A stretch of 64,000 nucleotides of DNA from Dyadobacter soli (GTDB lineage Bacteria > Bacteroidota > Bacteroidia > Cytophagales > Spirosomataceae): NCBI RefSeq assembly GCF_900101885.1, contig NZ_FNAN01000003.1, positions 1 through 64,000 of the forward strand, in the 5' to 3' direction. The notes below the pieces were generated by a model. It was not told where the DNA came from, did not search any database, and saw only the letters and a program-made list of their open reading frames with translations. This document shows positions 63,020 to 64,000 of the stretch, piece after piece. How positions within the stretch are numbered: position 1 is the first letter of the stretch; each line of letters opens with the position of its first letter. A program made the translations under genes and the position numbers.

Positions 63020-63295
63020 CTAAATCTTTGCGTAGTTGAGCTCTCTTTTGAAGTCAAAAAAGCTTTCCAGGCTCAAATCTTCGTCCAGTTCCTCCCAATG
63101 GATGCTATCGCCCATCGGCCCGATTTCGAACCGTAGCCGCTGCTCGGGCGTGGCATTTTCCAGTCGTTTAAACCAGGCTATCGGATTGCCGATCGTTTGG
63201 CCTCCGTCGAGTACCAGGTATATATTGGTTTCGTCGAACCAGACCTTGCTGATTTTCATAGTCGTTTCTCTTTGTATACTAAATTTGTTAACCAT
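63020..63295 (-). CDS. DUF2442 protein, partner of the DUF4160 gene
   Basis: A 91-residue protein whose core KISKVWFDETNIYLVLDGGQ, then IAWFKRLENATPEQRLRFEI and SIHWEELDEDLSLESFFDF, is the DUF2442 family. The frame opens at ATG 63295, inside the last codons of the DUF4160 frame (8-bp overlap), and an internal ATG at 63259 is an alternative start that removes a 12-residue leader. DUF2442 and DUF4160 genes are frequently paired and have been proposed as toxin-antitoxin-like. The coupling supports joint function. Confidence 0.88.
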   Translation of the reverse strand: MVNKFSIQRETTMKISKVWFDETNIYLVLDGGQTIGNPIAWFKRLENATPEQRLRFEIGPMGDSIHWEELDEDLSLESFFDFKRELNYAKI

Positions 63296-63534
63296 GAAAT
63301 TCGTGCCACTTTTGGATGATCAGTTCAGAATGCTGCTCGACCAGCGCTTCCGCCAAGACGAGGTCTTTGGGCTTAATGCCATGGCTTTCAACCAATCTAA
63401 CCGGAGTTACTTCGAATTTTGCGGTACCATCAGCATTTCTGACATGAATGTGAATAGGTAGATGTTCTAAGCGCACCGGCGCACCGGCTGTAAAAGAAGA
63501 ACTTCATTCCGAACATGCGGAAAATTTCAGGCAT
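63288..63534 (-). pseudogene. DUF4160 gene split by a frameshift
   Basis: A start at ATG 63534 encodes MPEIFRMFGMKFFFYSR, the characteristic beginning of DUF4160, but this frame then runs into CAGALRTSTYSHSCQKC and stops. The rest of the family (EHLPIHIHVRNADGTAKFEV to IIQKWHEFHG, stop at 63288) is in another frame. The switch lies at a tandem 8-bp duplication, plus-strand gcgcaccg twice at 63471-63486. Removing one copy does not by itself restore the frame, so the mutational history is unclear. A GTG at 63476 could still start the downstream part. Confidence 0.75.
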
Positions 63535-63606
63535 AGTAAGTGTGTGGTATTGGTTTACAATCAATTTAAGCAAATATAACAATAACTTAAAAGGATTGTA
63601 AAACGA

Positions 63607-64000
63607 CTACGCCGGCGCCCCTGCATACAACTTCGCCAGCTGTTCCGCGCATCTTTCACCGTCCATGGCAGCCGACATAATGCCTCCTGCATAACCCGCG
63701 CCTTCGCCGCAGGGAAACAACCCTTTCAGGTCCGGATGCTCGCAAGTCTCGCGCTCGCGGGGGATGCGTATGGGCGAGGAAGTGCGGCTTTCGACGCCGA
63801 TCAGCTGGGCGTCGCCGGAGAGATAACCCCGCATTTTGCGTCCGAAATCCGATAATGCGTCGCGCAAAGGGAATGCAATGTGGCCGGGGAGTACGTCGTA
63901 CAGATCGACGGATTGCAGGCCGGGCTGGTACGAAGTATCGCGCAAATGGGCGGAAGTTTTGCCTTTAACGAAATCCATAGCGAGCTGTGCCGGTGCTGTT
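63607..64000 (-). CDS. FAD-dependent dehydrogenase, C-terminal part (runs off the window end)
   Basis: The open frame continues past the window edge (TAPAQLAMDFVKGKTSAHLR at the break) and stops at 63607. The tail LFPCGEGAGYAGGIMSAAMD, followed by GERCAEQLAKLYAG, is the C-terminal FAD-contacting GxGxGxAGGI motif of the predicted FAD-dependent dehydrogenases related to COG2509. The preceding region (LPGHIAFPLRDALSDF, RTSSPIRIPRERETCEHPDL) also fits. The N-terminal Rossmann motif is outside the window, so the substrate class is not determined. Confidence 0.82.
   Translation of the reverse strand, partial: TAPAQLAMDFVKGKTSAHLRDTSYQPGLQSVDLYDVLPGHIAFPLRDALSDFGRKMRGYLSGDAQLIGVESRTSSPIRIPRERETCEHPDLKGLFPCGEGAGYAGGIMSAAMDGERCAEQLAKLYAGAPA

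Noticed and set aside
63471-63486. DUF4160 frameshift explained by deleting one copy of the 8-bp repeat
   Set aside because: Deleting 8 bp leaves the two frames unmatched and creates an early stop, so a simple duplication does not explain it.

Overview
The window looks like chromosomal DNA from a Bacteroidota of the Cytophagales, most likely a Dyadobacter-like genus. The evidence is three proteins with type IX secretion C-terminal sorting domains, two DUF5686/carboxypeptidase-regulatory outer-membrane proteins, a GWxTD lipoprotein, a DUF5618 protein, and Bacteroidota-type -7 boxes (TAnnTTTG) upstream of several genes. The genus is inferred from gene style only. No rRNA or tRNA gene was seen.

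Layout. 1-0.6 kb: the end of an IS4-family transposase and a tiny DUF1328 membrane protein. 0.7-5.2 kb: an M1 metallopeptidase converging on a DUF5686 outer-membrane protein. 5.3-8.4 kb: a redox group (DsbA-like protein, nitroreductase, divergent HxlR regulator) and an acyltransferase; a striking 10-bp-phased GTCA/TGAC array lies between dsbA and the nitroreductase gene. 8.6-20 kb: two large type-B T9SS proteins, class II aldolase, a CBS-domain membrane protein with an ABC ATPase, a DUF4920 protein and a double-SGNH hydrolase. 20-26.7 kb: menA, DUF5618, glutathione peroxidase, argS, an exported unknown, pyrR and pth.

26.7-34.6 kb: a 590-bp gene-free stretch that looks like an unannotated structured RNA, an OmpA/LamG protein, a DMT transporter, PhzF, an M28 peptidase-trehalase pair, and metX behind a SAM-I riboswitch. 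34.6-39.6 kb: a GDPD and a compact molybdenum cluster mobA-fdhD-DUF7009-ydeP. 39.7-46.8 kb: a kinase-like unknown, mnmA, rlmB, the GWxTD lipoprotein, a DECR-type SDR, an AlkD-like protein and pyrB. 46.9-52.6 kb: a very large CotH/lamin-tail T9SS protein, a Gre-like protein, YebC and an ElaA-type GNAT. 52.7-64 kb: metF behind a structured leader with an attenuator-like terminator, a YbjQ-like protein, nitroreductase plus ABC ATPase, a second DUF5686 protein with SanA, ParC/GyrA-like topoisomerase A, a Nudix CoA pyrophosphatase, a DUF4160/DUF2442 pair with a frameshifted DUF4160, and the end of an FAD-dependent dehydrogenase.

How parts work together. Methionine/one-carbon metabolism is represented by metX and metF, each with a structured RNA leader. 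The molybdenum cluster packages a molybdopterin oxidoreductase with its sulfurtransferase and nucleotidyltransferase. Cell-surface functions (T9SS cargo, OmpA, DUF5686, peptidases, trehalase) are scattered between housekeeping genes. There is no phage, CRISPR array or obvious defence island. The most unusual items are non-coding (the decamer array, the orphan RNA, the metF leader) or are small lesions (trehalase signal-peptide nonsense codon, DUF4160 frameshift).
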